From Bactrocera neohumeralis (taxonomy: Eukaryota; Arthropoda; Insecta; Diptera; Tephritidae): a DNA stretch of 64,000 nucleotides. Position 1 is the first letter of the stretch; the number at the start of each line of letters is the position of its first letter. The DNA is taken from the NCBI RefSeq assembly GCF_024586455.1, contig NC_065919.1, forward strand, positions 33,704,839 to 33,768,838, read 5' to 3'. The translations under genes and the position numbers were made by a program. The notes beneath the pieces are model-generated. The model was not told where the DNA came from and searched no databases. It saw nothing but the letters and a program-made list of their open reading frames with translations. Shown in pieces: positions 54,396 to 63,129 of the stretch.

Positions 54396-55833
54396 ACCAT
54401 GAGCTTCAACGTGAACAACAATACGATTGCAATGAATTGCGTGCTTTCATACAAGCTAACATTACCAAATTGAATATTCAGAAAAATGCTTATGATAAGA
54501 TTATACGAGCGGTTGACAATAACGCCGGTGGATTCTACTTTCTTGATGCGCCCGATGGTACAGGGAAAACGTTTCTGATCTCTCTGATTCTTGCTACTAT
54601 ACGGTCACAGCAGAAAATTGCGCTGGCAATTGCTTCGTCAGGCATCGCTGCTACTCTACTTGATAGCGGCCGAACAGCACATTCTGCGTTGAAATTACCG
54701 TTGAACATCCCAGTCATTGAAACACCAACGTGCAACATATCGAGGAATTCAACAATGGCAAAAGTTTTGCGAGGAGCTGGAATAGTTCTATGGGATGAGT
54801 GCCCAATGACTAACAAAAAATCTTTAGAAGCATTCAATAGAACAATGCAAGATTTACGCCAAAAGCAACAAATTTTTGGCGGAGCATTAGTCTTATTATC
54901 CGGCGATTTTCGGCAAACTTTGTCAGTCATTCCTCGATCAACTCCTGCCGACGAAATAAACGTATGTTTAAAATCGTCAATTTTGTGGAGACATATTCAA
55001 AGGCTGACTCTTACCATCAACATGCGAGTCCAATTGCAAAATGATCGATCCGCAGCGGCGTTTTCGTAGCAGTTGTTGGACATTGGCGAAGGCAAAATAC
55101 CAATCGATGATACCGGTTTGATCACATTGCCGAACAACTTTTGTACACTTTTACAATCGAAAGAAGAACTGATTGAAAGTGTATTTCCGAATATTGTTCA
55201 ACACTATCAACGCCACGATTATTTAAGTGAACGCGCAATATTGGCACCGAAAAATGTACACGTCAACAAAATCAATTTTGCCATTCAAGAAAAACTGCCA
55301 GGAGAAGCTACAACATATATGTATGTACATCGATTGATAGCGTTTTAAATCAAGATGAAGTAGTCAATTATCCAACTGAATTCTTGAATTCTTTGGATCC
55401 CCCCGATCTGCCACCGCATCGTTTGGTCCTGAAAGTCGGTTCACCCATTATACTTCTACGAAATCTGAAGCCGCCGACTTTGTGTAATGGCACAAGACTT
55501 TCAGTCAAAAAATTGTGGCCAAATTTGATTGAAGCAAAAATACTAAATGGCAAGGCAGCAAGTGAAGTTGTACTCTTACCACGCATTCCCATGATTCCAA
55601 CAGACATGCCGTTTGAATTTAAGCGCTTGCAGTTCCCAGTACGTCTTGGCTTTGCGATGACCATCAAAAAATCGCAAGGGCAAACGTTTCAATTGTGCGG
55701 CGTCAATTTGGAAGAACCGTGCTTCTCCCACGGCCAATTGTTCGTCGCATGCTCGAGAGTGCTTATTCATTTACGCGCCAGGTGGAAAAACCAAAAATGT
55801 TGTATACCAATATGTTTTATAAATGTTTTATAA
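54371..55833 (+). pseudogene. Helitron Pif1-type helicase, mostly preserved
   Basis: First frame (54371-55069): FYFLDAPDGTGKTFLISLIL (Walker A, GTGKT), IALAIASSGIAATLL, AHSALKLPLNIP, GIVLWDECPMTNK (Walker B, DE), LLSGDFRQTLSVIP. After a stop at 55067: MLDIGEGKIPIDDTGLITLP, ESVFPNIVQHYQRHDYLSERA. After a frameshift at about 55315: FLNSLDPPDLPPHRLVLKVG, LPRIPMIPTDMPFEFKRLQF, AMTIKKSQGQTF, LFVACSRV. All SF1B/Pif1 motifs except the final few residues are visible, with one stop and one frameshift. In an active element it would unwind DNA during rolling-circle transposition. Confidence 0.92.
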
Positions 55834-55932
55834 ATAAGTAACAGTTTTACAACAATAAATAAAACACAAAGTAAAAACCCTTAAGAGTTTTAATCGATTT
55901 AGGTGTAGCGAAACGCACAGGCTAACAGCTAG

Positions 55933-56520
55933 TATTTTTATATATGTTATATATGTATGTGCATATATTTTTTTTGGTAAGCAAAACTATTATAATACAT
56001 GTGTAGCAACAACACGAGTATAAAAAGAATGCGAAAGGATTACATTCATAATTGAAATGTTATTGACTTATAAACTCTTCTACTCTATTTTGATTCTTGT
56101 TTGATATATTTATAATCGGAACTATTACCGTTATCGATTTAAAACGGAATAAGAAATGTTTCGCATTTTTTTAGGCATTCCTGTTCGCGTTATCGACATT
56201 TATCGAATATTAATAGGGATTCCCCCTTTTGAACATAGGGCGTTACGTAATAATTACAGCGGTATAGTAACTGCCCTGCAAGGCGGAGGTAACCAATGGA
56301 CTACTAGATTTGTAAACTTTCATCTCATACACCACTACATATTCAAAACTACCGTTATTTTTTTTATTAAAAATTCGGTTGTAAGAGAAGTAACATACAT
56401 AATTTCTGAATGCGTAAGAAAGAAATGCGCTAATAGTTATGTACGTATTTTTCATCAACATTGACCGACATTAATTAGAAAAAATTGTTGAGGTAAGCTC
56501 ATTTTTGATATTCCGACGAC
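55933..56520. other. No gene recognised
   Basis: AT-rich spacer. A plus frame at 56156-56464 and its minus mirror lack recognisable features. Confidence 0.45.
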
Positions 56521-58000
56521 GACCGATGGATTACCGGCCAAGATATTCAAACACGGCACCGAAGAACTGATAAGGAGCATGCATCAGCTTCTACTGTCGA
56601 ACGAAAGCATGCCCAACGATTGTAATTTAAGTGTGCTTTGCCCAATCCACAAAAAGGGAGACCCCACAATCTGCGCCAACTACCGTAGGATAAGTCTCCT
56701 AAACATCGCATATAAGGTTCTATTGAGCATATTGTGTGAAAGAGCCCACCGTCAACAAACTGATTTGACCTTATCAGTGTGGCTTTATTCTTCTTTATTG
56801 GCGTAGATACCGCTTTCGCGATTATAACCGAGTTAACAACAGCGCGCCAGTCGTTTTTTCTTTTCGCTACGTGGTGCCAATTGGATATTCCAAGCGAAGC
56901 CAGGTTCTTCTACACCTGGTCCTTCCAACGGAGTGGAGGTCTTCCTCTTCCCCTGCTTCCCACGGCGGGTACTGCGTCGAATACTTTCAGAGCTGGAGTG
57001 TTTTCGTCCATTCGGACAACTTGACCTAGACAGCGTAGCCGCTGTCTTTTAATTCGCTGAACTATGTCAATGTCGTCGTATATCTCGTACAGCTCATCGT
57101 TCCATCGAATGCGATATTCGCCGTGGCCAACGCGCAAAGGACCATAAATCTTTCGCAGAACCTTTCTCTCGAAAACTTGCAACGTCGACTCATCAGTTGT
57201 TGTCATTGTCCAAGCCTCTGCACCATATAATGAGTGACTTATAGAGTTTGGATAGGGACGGACCTCTCCGCGCCGTTCGATTGTGCGACTTCTTCAATCT
57301 ACTCTTTGAGAAAACAATTCGAGCTGCTGAATTAAATAGAGAAGCTACCATTGTTTATAAGAGTGTACAGCTTCTATCGTACGTTGATGATAATGATATC
57401 ATTGAGCTCAACAACCGCACTACTAGTTCTGCTTTCTCTAGAATAGAAAAGGAAGTAAAGCAAATAGGTGTGGTAATGAACGATGGCAAGACGAAATCTC
57501 TCCCACGTCACTGTTGTCAGTCATAATTTCGAAGTCGTAAATAATTGCGTCTATCTTGGACAATAATAACAATGTCAGTCTCGAAATCCAACGCAGAATA
57601 ACTCTTGGCAACAGGTGCTACTATGGAATGAGTGGGCCGTTGAAAAGTAAAGTCCTTTCTGGATAAAAAAAGACCAAACTTTATAAGTCACTCAATAATG
57701 CTGTCGTGCTGTAAAGCCCAGAGGCATGGACGATGACAACATCTGATGAGTTAACGTTACGAGTTTTCGAGAGAAATGTCCTGCGGAATATTTTTGGTCC
57801 TTTGCACATTGGCCACGGCGAGTGTTGCGTTCTATGGAACGATAGCTGTATAAAATGTGCGATGATATTGATATAGTTCAGCGAATTAAAAAACAACGGT
57901 TACGCTGGCGCTGCACTTGGTATCTCGAATTGGCCCCAAATTGCATAAAGAAGAAACGATTGGCGCGCTGCTGTAAACTCGGCTATAACCGCGTAATGTT
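56521..58000 (+). mobile_element. RTE-like LINE, composite E: plus copy split by an inverted fragment
   Basis: The plus copy runs from LPAKIFKHGTEELIRSMHQLL to the RT start (ICANYRRISLLN) and breaks at 56784. From about 56786 to 57246 the sequence is the minus-strand 3' end of another copy (TTCTTTATTGGCGTAGATACC at its tail; RIKRQRLRCLGQVVRMDENT on the minus strand). At 57248 the plus copy resumes (GRDGPLRAVRLCDFFNLL) and runs to the 3' end near 58000, with about 245 bp of it missing at the insertion. It has many stops and small deletions. Confidence 0.85.
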
Positions 58001-58382
58001 AGCGAATCGCTTTTAAAGTAAAAGATTGAAATGAAAACAAGATTGACGCTGTTTTTAGTATTTTAATAAAAAAGAACAGGTACATACATAATAGAAACAT
58101 AAATAACTTATTATTACGATTAATATTTGACAACAATTTTATTTAACATAGCTCTGTGATATATGAAATAAGCAACATACGGCATAATGTCAACATTAAT
58201 ATTTCTGGTGAATGTACAGTCTATAGTGGTATTGCCTAATGTAGTCGGTGATGTTTGTACGCAGTTGAGGCCGAATTCATTCCTCATGAACTCAACGAGA
58301 TAGCTGTTCTATTGTTTTTAAGTTTGTTGAAGACAGTAGGAGTGATTGATAAATACATAGCTTAACAGCTTCAGCCGACGCC
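58001..58382. other. No clear gene; possible Helentron 3' flank
   Basis: AT-rich, then mildly GC-richer DNA from 58200. It probably continues the endonuclease region of the Helentron fragment on the minus strand, but no frame is readable. Confidence 0.35.
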
Positions 58383-58757
58383 TTAGGATGTATATACGGC
58401 ACCGAGGATAAACAACGCATGATCTTCGACTTTAACGTCCACCAGGCATATGTAACCAACATTATGTTTTCTCAAGACTGAATTTCCACATGACTTGTTA
58501 GCATTTACGATGTATTTGCCACAGTTCGTGGAACTTTGTAGGTTTCTATAGATTGCAGAACTTCCGGCTGCAGGAACTCGCACCGACAATTCAGATGAGG
58601 TAGACGGACAATCTGTACGATGTTCAAGTGCGATGTTATCACTTGCTCTTAGTTCGAAGCCATTGATTATCACAGTGTTCGCTCAATTCATCCAAGTCTC
58701 GCTAATTACCATATAAACGGAGTTCATCAATATATTATCGCTTTCAATATCTCCTGC
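58383..58757 (-). pseudogene. Helentron endonuclease-like fragment
   Basis: Frame: AGDIESDNILMNSVYMVISE, TWMN, a stop, then NTVIINGFELRASDN, YRNLQSSTNCGKYIVNANKS, and HNVGYICLVDVKVEDHALFI, LGAVYTS. The SETW motif early and the hydrophobic strand pattern match the endonuclease domain at the C-terminus of Helentron polyproteins. One in-frame stop near 58690 and loss of the C-terminal half make it inactive. Confidence 0.6.
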
Positions 58758-58795
58758 ATGGGCAACCAAACTTTATGCATTGAAAGCAGATACGA

Positions 58796-59288
58796 TTAAA
58801 TGACATTAAAAGCAAAATCATCGTCTATCCGCCTCGGTAATTGCTGCACCATGTTGTTAGCATCGACAGGTACATTGATTCCCTGGCCGAGTATACCATA
58901 GTTACCTTCGTAGCGTAATGGATGAATTTGCATAAATGGTAACCGCTGTGAAATCAATCGAATGCTGATCGGGTCAAGCACCGGTAGTCCGTTGCGATGT
59001 TTCACTTCCTTTAAGTCTCTTTCGAAACAAATTCGATCACAAAGGCTGCAAGTTAAACCGAACGGATTGCCTTCAAATACCGTTTTGAAGCGTTTGTATT
59101 TGTATTGCTTCACTACTACTGATGTTGACATCTCTCTGTTCCGTGGCAGATCGAATAGATATATCGATCGTGTGTTCATTCGTCACGTCCATAAGTATAA
59201 GTATTCCAGTGGTAGATGTACTTGCGAGGTCGGCGGCAGCAGCTTTGCGACGCTCCCGAAACCGTCTCGCTCGCTCGGTGCCGGACAT
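58796..59288 (-). pseudogene. Helitron/Helentron N-terminal segment (DUF6570-like)
   Basis: 59288 opens MSGTERARRFRERRKAAAAD, a basic N-terminus common in animal Helitron proteins. After a frameshift near 59080 the text continues FEGNPFGLTCSLCDRICFER, RLISQRLPFMQIHPLRYEGN and YGILGQGINVPVDANN with MVQQLPRRIDDDFAF. The CSLCDR finger and the GINVPVDANNMVQQLPR block match the region I know as DUF6570 in Helitron polyproteins (name from memory). Confidence 0.7.
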
Positions 59289-59420
59289 TGGGGTACCTAT
59301 GCGTGGCCCCCTCTTTGTAACGATAGCCGTAATTTATATTTCTGGATGGCTCTTGCACGAGCTGAGGCCGACATAGCAAAAGTTTATATATTTATTATCA
59401 CTTTCTGGTTATTTTAAATA

Positions 59421-60213
59421 TAAATACTGTCCAAATTACATTTATTTTTGTATAAATCAATCGGTTTAAATAAACTTGACAAACACACGAAAGAATCACC
59501 GCGCTATAAAGTCGGGTCACGAGTAACACTAAATAGAAACAAGCCGCCCCGCTCGACCCCGACACGAACTCAATGTCATAACAGCGAGCTGACTATATAA
59601 GCGAAATATTCACACCACATTTTTGTTTCTAAGGCTAATAGTTTTTTAATTATTAAGGTACGATGATATAGACCTTTTCGTTACGGTCCACTTTTTAAAC
59701 CTGGTACCCGTATGTTTCGGCGCGATTTTAAAGACGTTTCACGTCAAAAAACCAAAACTCCTTCGCTAACTGTATTCTTTCACAATGTCTTCCACACATA
59801 CATATATGAAATATTCTAAGTGTTGAGTCCCTGCCCTGTCTTTTATCGCCAACGCCAAATACGTCACGCTTTAGTCACTTCCGTACGTTAAAATAAAGAT
59901 AGTTGTCGCGTTCACGTGTCAAACGCCAAATGCGTCACTTTTAAGTCACTTCCAGACGTTAAATTAAAGATTGTTGTCCCGTTATGCAAAAGATAAACAA
60001 TGAACGCGATTACCGACGTTGAAGTCGCAGCGACTGCAAAATGAAATTAGATGAAAACAACAGAATAGAAAAAGAAGTTGTTGACATCTGGTTCATTGGT
60101 TTTGTGTCTTCTGCAGTTTGTGGTCAGTGCTAAAGTGCGATATTGTTTTTGGAACTAGAAAATTATTTGTTTCGTGGTGTTTTAATTTGAAATATTATTG
60201 AAAATATAATTAA
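59421..60213. other. Spacer with an 81-bp tandem duplication
   Basis: The segment 59851-59912 (AACGCCAAATACGTCACGC... TAAAGATAGTTGTCGCG) is repeated at 59932-59993 with several changes. The upstream part 59540-59620 is relatively GC-rich. The end of this stretch (60100-60213) may be the 5' untranslated exon of the next gene, since GTGAGT at 60214 is a strong splice donor. Confidence 0.45.
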
Positions 60214-60356
60214 AGTGAGTGAATTGTCAGCAAAGGCTATTAAATTGAAAAATAAAAGAGAAGCATCTAAATTAATATGCAATATTACATAACTAATACA
60301 AAAATAATAAAAACTTTTTCGTTGCATTAAAAACTGAAGTCAAGCAGCAAAGAAAT

Positions 60357-60806
60357 ATGCGTGAGAAGGATGATACGTCTCTAATACCTTCCTTGCCTTT
60401 CATGGATGTCAAGGACTTTATTGATTTTGACACGAAGCTGCTGTTGAACGACAAAATAACATCTCAGCTGGTAGGTCGATTTTCTTATACTAAATGCCCA
60501 TAATTATGAATAAATTTGTATATTTGGAACATATGTATTTAATTTTAGAAAAATATCATATGCAGAGTTGGAGGAAAGGATTTCCCTTCATTCCTAAGAA
60601 TGCCATTGAAATCCATTATATCGGATGCTATGGCCGTTAATTTAACTAGGCGTGGAACAAATGACAAACCCAGTATCCAACGCTTTACAACATTTGCACT
60701 AATAAAAAGTAATATTTCACATAAAACTATATCTATAAAGAAATCAATTAATTCTATTTTCCTAAAGATGCCTGTCATTCCAAATATTCGAACTCGACCG
60801 ATATGA
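60357..60806 (+). CDS. Small two-exon gene, DUF4806-like domain protein (123 aa)
   Basis: Exon 1 60357-60470, intron 60471-60548 (GTAGGT...TTTTAG, 78 bp, normal size for a fly intron, phase 0), exon 2 60549-60806. The joined protein begins MREKDDTSLIPSLPFMDVKD and runs through FDTKLLLNDKITSQL, IICRVGGKDFPSFLRMPLKS, AMAVNLTRRGTNDKPSI. The pattern of an acidic start, 'GG' after a helix, and a G-x(3-4)-KPS block fits the DUF4806 domain often found in insect proteins, sometimes in transposon-related ones. There is no stop in either exon. An AATAAA lies at about 60816. A possible 5' untranslated exon ends at a GTGAGT donor (60214). Function unknown; it could be a host gene, or a captured or residual element gene. 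Confidence 0.55.
60471..60548 (+). other. Predicted intron of the DUF4806-like gene
   Basis: Begins GTAGGTCG and ends TTTAATTTTAG. Removing it joins ...ITSQL to KNIICRVGG in phase, which matches the domain pattern better than reading through (the read-through gives VGRFSY and stops). Confidence 0.55.
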
Positions 60807-60998
60807 ATATAAATAAAGTGTGTCAACAGCGCATACTTCACGCCCGAGACAGAGTACATAAAAAACAAACAAACAATTAATGAACTGAAAAATTTAAAAA
60901 ATCTTGTTTCTAATATTCACATGAATTAATTACTTATTTTTTTTTTGTAATACATTTTTGAATTGAAATAAATATAAAAAACTTAAAAACGAAAATTT

Positions 60999-61112
60999 TA
61001 ACTTCCACAAGTCACTAATACGTAACTTCCACAAGTCACTAATACGTAACTTCTACAAGTCACTAATACGTAACTTCCACAAGGCACTAATACGTAACTT
61101 CTGAAAGTAACG
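60999..61112. repeat. Minisatellite, 24-bp unit, about 4.7 copies
   Basis: Units TAACTTCCACAAGTCACTAA-TACG start at 60999, 61023, 61047, 61071 and 61095 with single-base variants. The flanks (61130-61205) repeat AAGTGACTTCT and TTGAAGTCACTT words, inverted relative to the unit. Confidence 0.92.
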
Positions 61113-61204
61113 TCCGCGGGGAACAACTTCCCAATAAGGAAGTGACTTCTATGATGAAAAAAATGTATCGCAGACGTTGAATTGTAACTTCTTGAAGTCA
61201 CTTA

Positions 61205-61822
61205 TAAGTTAGTGGGTTAACGCACTTTTAGTGATTTTCAACATAACCTTTGTATGGGAGGTGGGCGTGGTTATTATCCGATTTCTTCCATTTTTGAACT
61301 GTATATGGAAATGCCTGAAGGAAACGACTCCATAGAGTTTGGTTGACATAGCTATAGTAGTTTCTGAGATATGTACAAAAAACTTACTGGAGGGCGGGGC
61401 CACACTCACTTTTCCAAAAAAATAACGTCCAAATATGTCCCTCCCTAATGCGATCCTTTGTGGCAAATTTCTCTTTAATATCTTTATTTATGGCTTAGTT
61501 ATGACACTTTATAGGTTTTCGGTTTTCGCCATTTTGTGGGCGTGGCAGTTGGCCGATTTTGCCCATCTTCGAACTTAACCTTCTTATGGAGCCAGGAAAT
61601 ACGTGTACCAAGTTTCATTATGATATCTCAATTTTTACTCAAGTTACAGATTGCACAGACGGACGGACAGACAGACATCCGGATTTCAACTCTACTCGTC
61701 ACCCTGATCACTTTGGTATATATAACCCTATATCTGACTCTTTTAGTTTTAGGACTTACAAACAACCGTTATGTGAACAAAACTATAATACTCTCCTTAG
61801 CAACTTTGTTGCGAGAGTAAAA
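61205..61822 (-). repeat. DINE-1-like repeat (minus strand)
   Basis: Complement of 36048-36660: ACATAACCTTTGTATGGGAGG, GGGCGGGGCCACACTCAC, CGGACGGACAGACAGAC, and the end TTGCGAGAGTA near 61822. It is truncated at 61205, where the 3' hairpin portion is missing. Confidence 0.8.
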
Positions 61823-61944
61823 AAGCGACCCCTTAGAGTTTAGCTTCAGCGCCTGGCTTGAGGGAGGATTTTTTTTGTCAATCACTAACATTTGAGGGGG
61901 TAAGAGTTGAAAAAAAATTCGAAATTTTTTTTTGAAGCACCCTA

Positions 61945-61984
<40 letters not shown>

Positions 61985-62014
61985 TATATATATATACCCT
62001 ATATACATATATCT
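61823..62014. repeat. Low-complexity spacer with a (TA)n microsatellite
   Basis: A TA run at about 61949-61995 interrupted by CC. The rest is poly-A/T rich; no gene. Confidence 0.8.
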
Positions 62015-62114
62015 AAAATAGTGGAAATTAAAATATTCTTACACATATGTAATAAGCAAATTATTTTTTTTTAATTTGTTGTAGATATAAAAATAATTAA
62101 ATTTCCACTATTTT
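62015..62114. repeat. 100-bp hairpin with inverted ends
   Basis: AAAATAGTGGAAATTAAA at 62015 faces TTAAATTTCCACTATTTT ending at 62114, with one extra base. Between them is AT-rich DNA. It could be a very short miniature element or the tip of a larger palindrome. Confidence 0.7.
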
Positions 62115-62410
62115 ATTATTTTAAATATAATTTTAAGTCGTTAATTAATTTTGATATTTAGCTTAAATCTGAATGTTTCAATAGGAAGTAAAATATTACC
62201 GTCAAGAATGATAGAAACAAAGATTGCGCAGTGACGAGTTCAAATTTCGTTCGTTCTGCGCATCTAACGGCACGGTTGGCCAACGTACAATCAGCTGTTT
62301 TTCAGTTGTTTGTTTTTCTTTGCAATAAGAAGCAATTTTGTATTGCAGGCATACAAAAAAATTAATATCATCAAAAGTTAACATCACTATAAGTGAATAT
62401 TATTAAAAGA
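62115..62410 (+). repeat. Direct duplication, copy 1 (296 bp)
   Basis: From ATTATTTTAAATATAA to AATATTATTAAAAGA, nearly identical to 62844-63129. The only sizeable difference is about 10 bp (GGCATACAAA) present here and missing there. No open gene of note (minus frame 62202-62387 lies within). Confidence 0.9.
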
Positions 62411-62711
62411 TAACAATATAAGTGAAATTTTGTAGTGAACATTTACCTACATATTCATTTCATTGTATTTTCATTGTATTATTTAATTTTGTCTCTTTGC
62501 TGTTTTTGTGTTCAACCATAAATGTATATGTATGCAAATAAAGAGATTGAATATTTTGTATTTCATTTTATCAATTTATTATCTTTTTTAATTTTCCTTT
62601 TTTTGCTGTACATATTTTCAATTAAGGTTTTATTTAAGGAACGAATCCTAAAATACATTCTAGCTCTAAAAAACAGTGCTTTTACTTTCGTGCTATAGTT
62701 TACAAAATTAC

Positions 62712-62843
62712 TTAAATCTTAGTGCTTCTGAACATAATTTGTGCATTTACGTCGTCAAATTCTGCTTGCAAGGCTCTCATATGCTCTATCAACATATCTG
62801 TTGGTTTTGAGAGTCCTCCATCATTATTATTATTATTATTAGC
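62712..62843 (-). pseudogene. Short coding-like tail of unknown family
   Basis: The minus frame reads six Asn, then DGGLSKPTDMLIEHMRALQA, EFDDVNAQIMFRSTKI and a stop at 62712. The composition (helical, charged) is coding-like, and it lies exactly in the spacer between the two direct repeats. There is no start codon within open sequence, because a stop lies a few codons upstream of the Asn run. It looks like the last exon or residue of a longer gene. Family not recognised. Confidence 0.3.
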
Positions 62844-63129
62844 ATTATTTTAAATATAACTTTAAGTCGTTAATTAATTTTGATATTTAGCTTAAATCTG
62901 AATGTTTCAATAGGAAGTAAAATATTACCGTCAAGAATGATAGAAACAAAGATTGCGCAGTGACGAGTTCAAATTTCGTTCGTTCTGCGCATCTAACGGC
63001 ACGGTTGACCAACGTACAATCAGCTGTTTTTCAGTTGTTTGTTTTTCTTTGCAATAAGAAGCAATTTTGTATTGCAAAAATTAATATCATCAAAAGTTAA
63101 CATCACTATAAGTGAATATTATTAAAAGA
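62844..63129 (+). repeat. Direct duplication, copy 2 (286 bp)
   Basis: Partner of 62115-62410. Helitron 3 begins exactly at its right edge, between A and T-complement positions 63129/63130. Confidence 0.9.

Larger units (their letters stand above)
52975..55932 (+). mobile_element. Helitron 2, 2958 bp
   Basis: It starts TCTATATATATAAAATTAAG after an A and ends GGCTAACAGCTAG before a T. A short stem-loop (GTGTAGCGAAACGCACA) lies about 15 bases upstream of the 3' CTAG. These are the classic rolling-circle termini. The Rep half is deleted, the helicase half is present with frameshifts. Insertion is at the edge of a dispersed repeat. Confidence 0.9.
58200..59420 (-). mobile_element. Helentron-type fragment (endonuclease-bearing Helitron), minus strand
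   Basis: On the minus strand an N-terminal Helitron segment (59288-58796) is joined, through a large deletion near 58795-58760, to an endonuclease-like C-terminal segment (58757-58383). Rep and helicase are lost. Helentrons are the Helitron branch with an added apurinic-type endonuclease. Termini not identified. Confidence 0.65.

Noticed and set aside
60999..61112. CRISPR array
   Set aside because: The 24-bp units are contiguous with no unique spacers, and the genome is an insect's.
61559..61843. Overlapping plus frames in 61536-61843 and 29822-30136 as genes
   Set aside because: They are two frames of the DINE-1-like repeat and recur with it in every copy; no domain.
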